Of a stretch of DNA of 64,000 bases, positions 60,979 through 64,000 are shown one piece after another (within the stretch, counting starts at the first letter, position 1; each line of letters begins with the position of its first letter). Source of the DNA: Thermosphaera sp. (GTDB lineage: Archaea; Thermoproteota; Thermoprotei_A; Sulfolobales; Desulfurococcaceae); assembly GCA_038827615.1 (NCBI GenBank), contig JAWBNK010000001.1, positions 372,290-436,289 of the forward strand. The letters are read 5' to 3'. The notes below the pieces were generated by a model. That model did not search any database. It was not told the DNA's origin and worked only from the letters and a program-made list of their open reading frames with translations. Both the position numbers and the translations under genes were made by a program.

Positions 60979-61737
60979 GTGAGGGAGAGAACTCCTTATA
61001 AGAAAAGAATTCAAGTGGCCGTAAACATTTTAAGCGAAGTAATCAAACGAGGGAGGGAGATAACTAGGAGTGAGGCGATAGAATTGTTGAGGAAAACGTA
61101 TGAAAAACAAGGGCTTCAACCGATAAGGGGCAAGGCGTTTCCACCAGATATTTATGATAAAGAGCTAGCCACGATATATGTCGTTGGAAAGTATGGTCTA
61201 AACCTTCATGAAGAATATTCGGATCTTTTCGAGAGGATATTTTATCTTGAAGAGGCTTACGAGAGAGCTATAGACTATATCTTAAAGAATGATTATGAAG
61301 TAGCCCGGAAGATTTTAAAAGAGAACTCAATAACGGGAGTGATTGATAGTAATACTATAGCTCGCATGTTAAGAGTCCCCCTTACGAAATTCATTCTGGG
61401 ATTCTTGAACGAGGAGGAATTTGCAAAAATACTCCACAAGACGAGGGAAGCTGTTCCCGAGGAGGAATCAACAGTTTACAAATATGTCAAATTCTTTATT
61501 GCGTTCAAATTAGCAGAGATGATCTTTAAAGGAGAGGTGAAATCGAAGGAATACAAGGAAGCTCTGAAGAAAGCGTTAGCGATCAGGATAGGATTTCCTA
61601 AGGCCACTCCTGGCGATGAGTATGTTAAATTTATTGCCGAATCCGTATTTGAGTTGAAAGAAGAAGAGCTTGAGAATCTATTGAGAAAGGCTGAAAAACC
61701 CTCTAAGACTCCTGGCGAAGAGAAGCAGTATCCTTAA
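60979..61737 (+). CDS. DUF2192-like crenarchaeal protein
   Basis: A 252-residue, all-helical soluble protein with YKKRIQVAVNILSEVIKRGR, GLQPIRGKAFPPDIYDKELA and TIYVVGKYGL, which I associate with the archaeal DUF2192 family. Function unknown. GTG start directly after the previous TAA, so it is the last gene of the operon. Its 3' end overlaps the convergent helicase gene by 35 bases. Confidence 0.65.
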   Translation: MRERTPYKKRIQVAVNILSEVIKRGREITRSEAIELLRKTYEKQGLQPIRGKAFPPDIYDKELATIYVVGKYGLNLHEEYSDLFERIFYLEEAYERAIDYILKNDYEVARKILKENSITGVIDSNTIARMLRVPLTKFILGFLNEEEFAKILHKTREAVPEEESTVYKYVKFFIAFKLAEMIFKGEVKSKEYKEALKKALAIRIGFPKATPGDEYVKFIAESVFELKEEELENLLRKAEKPSKTPGEEKQYP

Positions 61738-64000
61738 AATTATTACTTACACTAGACCTTAATTTCTCGACGACTTTCTCGTGAAGCCTCATCAGCATTT
61801 TTCTAAAGTCTTCCATTAAAACCACATCACTGTAACCATGGACTACTATATTGTGTGCAAAGGGTGAGGGGACGTCGAAAGGCCCTATTAAGTTCACCTC
61901 TATCTCGTTGGACTTGATCTTCTTTAGTATGTCGACAGCCTCATCTAGATGCATGTAATCCATCAATATTTCCCTATATGTTTCCTTCAGGACAGGGAAA
62001 TTCTCGATCTCCTCGACTGCCTTAAGCAATTCTTCAGCATTTACCTGTAGCTTTGTGAGGCTCTTCTCGGAATCCCTATACCTTCTTAGGAGCATGAAAC
62101 TTCTTAAAGCAACGTGTCTAAACCTTCTTTTGATTAATTCTGTTTTCCTGACGATCGAGATTAGGATATCGAACAAGCTGGTCTGATCTGCAGGTATGTT
62201 TATCAACACTTCTCTCCAGTCCAGATATGGGTGACCGGGAAGTGTTAGCATGAACCCTGTATCTGTTACTGTAAGCTTGATGTTTACTCTCAGCGCTTTT
62301 CCAATGTAGTAGGCGTAGATTCTCGATAATGCGTCGTTAGCTTTCCTGCCGAACATTGAGTGTACAATAACGTTTCTCCTGTCTGACTCATCGTAGATCT
62401 CAATAAGGATGTTCTTGTCTGAAGGAACTGGTGCTTTAGTGTAGAGCTTTTGCATCTTAATGTAGTCGTATATGGTTTCAGCGGCCTTCCTTGTTAAATG
62501 ATAGTGTTTCATAATGTATTCTACAACTTTCTCCTTGCCAAGTGCATCTATTAGTTCGGAGACCTGTCGCCTGAACTTGCCAACTTCAATGGCTGAGTCA
62601 TATGCCAAAGGAAGCATTTCGCTAAACCAGCTTGGAACAGTCGGCCTTTGCCCATCTGCCGGGCGAACTTTCACTTTGAATCCTTTACTTTCAAGGTATT
62701 CGTATACTCTTCCTCCGAGAACGAATAGGTCGCCGGGTACCAAATACTCTACAAAAGCCTCCTCCAAGTCCCCCACATATTTTCCGTCAGTTGTGAAAAC
62801 GTGTGCTTTGGACTCATCCGGAATCACCCCCAAGTTTTGATAGTATATCATCCGCGAAGTCTTCTTGCGTCCGAACACACCTTCTTTCTCATCAAACCAT
62901 ATCTTTGAGTAAACTCTTTGATACTCGTAGAAATCTCCCAATTCTCCGGCCAGATATTTCACAACACTTATAAAATCGTTGTAATCCAAGGTATGGAAGC
63001 TATACGAACGCTTGACAAGCTTGAAAGCATCCTCAATTCTCCACTTGTTTTCCAGTGAGAGGCCAACAATGTGTTGTGCTAACACATCGAGCGGGTTTTT
63101 AGGAATCCTTATTCTATCTATTTTTCTCTCTAAGGCCAACTTAGCCAACACCGTACACTCGACCAGGTCATCCCTGTCAACGACGATCAATCTTCCCTTG
63201 CTGACTTCTCGAATATGGTGACCAGCCCTCCCCACTCTCTGTAGAAGTCTCGTAACACTTTTAGGGCTGCTCAGTAGCACTACGACATCAATATAACCGA
63301 TATCAATTCCTAGTTCTAACGAGGTTGAGCTTACAACAGCCTTCAATCTACCATTTTTCAATTTATTCTCAATGTCTAGCCTTACGTCTCTGCTTAGACT
63401 ACTGTGATGTGCCTCGACATCATCTATGTCAATTACCTTGTTGTTCTCCATGGTCTTCTTTAGTTTGAACACAACTCTTTCTGTAGCGCTTCTCGTGTTT
63501 GTGAATACAAGTGTTGTTTTATGTTTTCTTATTGTCCTAATCAATTCTTTGTAAATTGCCTCGTTCAATTCTTCCGCGCTTGCATGAATCAAATCCTTTA
63601 CAGGCACCACTACCCTTATATCGATCTTCTTGTCGAATCTTGCATCTATTATGGTACACTCTCTAGGATTTTCATCGTCTTTGTACCCTACGAGAAATAA
63701 TGCAACTTCTTCTAACGGGGATATAGTTGCGCTGAGCCCTATTCTCTGAATTTTTTCTCCAACGAGATTTTCAAGCCGCTCAACGCTCAATGATAGATGA
63801 CTGCCTCTCTTGCTTGATGCAAGCTCGTGTATTTCATCAATTACTATTGTCCTTACGTTTTTCAATTTTTCCCTGAATCTGGGAGCGTTTAAAGCTATCG
63901 CTAGGCTTTCGGGAGTGGTAATCAGAATATGCGGAGGATTCTTCAGCATCTTCTGCTTCTCTGAAGGATGAGTATCGCTAGTCCTCACGCCTATTTTTAT
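61703..64000 (-). CDS. Lhr-type DEAD/H-box helicase, 5' part beyond the window
   Basis: An open frame runs from the right edge; its N-terminus with Walker A is not in the window. Visible are the Lhr-like TSDTHPSEKQ region, motif Ib ILITTPESL, motif II DEIH, motif III GLSATI, motif IV VFTNTRSATERV, motif V SSTSLELGIDIG and motif VI QRVGRAGHH. A winged-helix and Lhr-specific core follow (about 765 residues visible). It would unwind DNA or RNA-DNA hybrids in repair. The complete length is unknown. It converges with the DUF2192-like gene. Confidence 0.93.
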   Translation of the reverse strand: MKIGVRTSDTHPSEKQKMLKNPPHILITTPESLAIALNAPRFREKLKNVRTIVIDEIHELASSKRGSHLSLSVERLENLVGEKIQRIGLSATISPLEEVALFLVGYKDDENPRECTIIDARFDKKIDIRVVVPVKDLIHASAEELNEAIYKELIRTIRKHKTTLVFTNTRSATERVVFKLKKTMENNKVIDIDDVEAHHSSLSRDVRLDIENKLKNGRLKAVVSSTSLELGIDIGYIDVVVLLSSPKSVTRLLQRVGRAGHHIREVSKGRLIVVDRDDLVECTVLAKLALERKIDRIRIPKNPLDVLAQHIVGLSLENKWRIEDAFKLVKRSYSFHTLDYNDFISVVKYLAGELGDFYEYQRVYSKIWFDEKEGVFGRKKTSRMIYYQNLGVIPDESKAHVFTTDGKYVGDLEEAFVEYLVPGDLFVLGGRVYEYLESKGFKVKVRPADGQRPTVPSWFSEMLPLAYDSAIEVGKFRRQVSELIDALGKEKVVEYIMKHYHLTRKAAETIYDYIKMQKLYTKAPVPSDKNILIEIYDESDRRNVIVHSMFGRKANDALSRIYAYYIGKALRVNIKLTVTDTGFMLTLPGHPYLDWREVLINIPADQTSLFDILISIVRKTELIKRRFRHVALRSFMLLRRYRDSEKSLTKLQVNAEELLKAVEEIENFPVLKETYREILMDYMHLDEAVDILKKIKSNEIEVNLIGPFDVPSPFAHNIVVHGYSDVVLMEDFRKMLMRLHEKVVEKLRSSVSNNFKDTASLRQES

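Noticed and set aside
1-64000. CRISPR arrays, insertion sequences, integrase or phage genes
   Set aside because: I saw no direct-repeat arrays, transposase motifs or terminal inverted repeats on reading the window.

Overview
The window reads as a chromosomal segment of a hyperthermophilic crenarchaeon (Thermoproteota), most likely of the Desulfurococcales. This rests on archaeal-only genes (iron-sulfur primase large subunit PriL, D-aminoacyl-tRNA deacylase DTD2, wybutosine methylase TYW3, archaeal HMG-CoA synthase with a DUF35 partner, PadR and Lrp-like regulators). It also rests on a tRNA-Thr with a canonical-position intron, TATA-box promoters, and heavy use of TTG and GTG starts set inside 4-base stop/start overlaps. 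No 16S rRNA is present, so the genus cannot be fixed. No insertion sequence, CRISPR array or prophage was seen; the segment looks like a stable chromosome with densely packed genes.

Positions 1-14.8 kb are devoted to the cell surface. A minus-strand operon (3625 to 1) encodes a small membrane-anchored beta-rich subunit, a larger related surface protein, an archaeal signal peptidase with a long exported C-terminal part, and a truncated membrane protein. This layout recalls the TasA/AbpA type of extracellular fibre with its dedicated peptidase. A hemerythrin gene separates it from a second minus-strand operon (14.3 to 4.8 kb). That operon has an archaeosortase-like enzyme fused to an EpsI-like external domain, a MoxR ATPase, small membrane proteins, a DUF4129-like exported protein, a DUF4350-like protein, DUF58, and the two halves of a DUF1616 protein as separate genes in reversed order. 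I consider this MoxR-DUF58-archaeosortase cluster the most interesting protein system in the window.

Positions 14.9-32 kb hold mostly housekeeping genes: unknown conserved proteins, a uridine phosphorylase plus PfkB kinase pair (nucleoside salvage), a phosphoesterase, Hsp20, UPF0047, nicotinate phosphoribosyltransferase, and an orphan ADP-forming acyl-CoA synthetase alpha subunit. There is also a tRNA/translation group (MetRS-beta, ThiI, TYW3, DTD2), a YkgJ-type cysteine protein with a tiny cysteine-rich neighbour, and the Nnr NAD(P)HX repair enzyme.

Positions 32-43.3 kb hold a secreted helical protein, a membrane-anchored winged-helix regulator, PriL preceded by a compact structured RNA that resembles a C/D-box guide, a GNAT and a MoaD-like protein, tRNA-Thr, an aldo/keto reductase, an adenylate kinase with a zinc-type lid, inositol-1-phosphate synthase, PadR and an AspRS-type synthetase. 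The gap at 43.3-43.8 kb contains a strongly self-complementary three-way-junction RNA (43593-43719) that I could not assign to any family.

Positions 43.8-54 kb carry a complete family-5 (oligopeptide/dipeptide-type) ABC transporter: binding protein, two permeases with unusually large external insertions, and two ATPases. A radical SAM gene interrupts it on the opposite strand. From 54 to 64 kb there are HMG-CoA synthase with DUF35 (no thiolase between them), a B12-binding-type radical SAM protein, a class I aminotransferase, a degenerate alcohol-dehydrogenase-like protein, a small regulator operon ending in a DUF2192-like protein, and a truncated Lhr-type helicase at the right edge.
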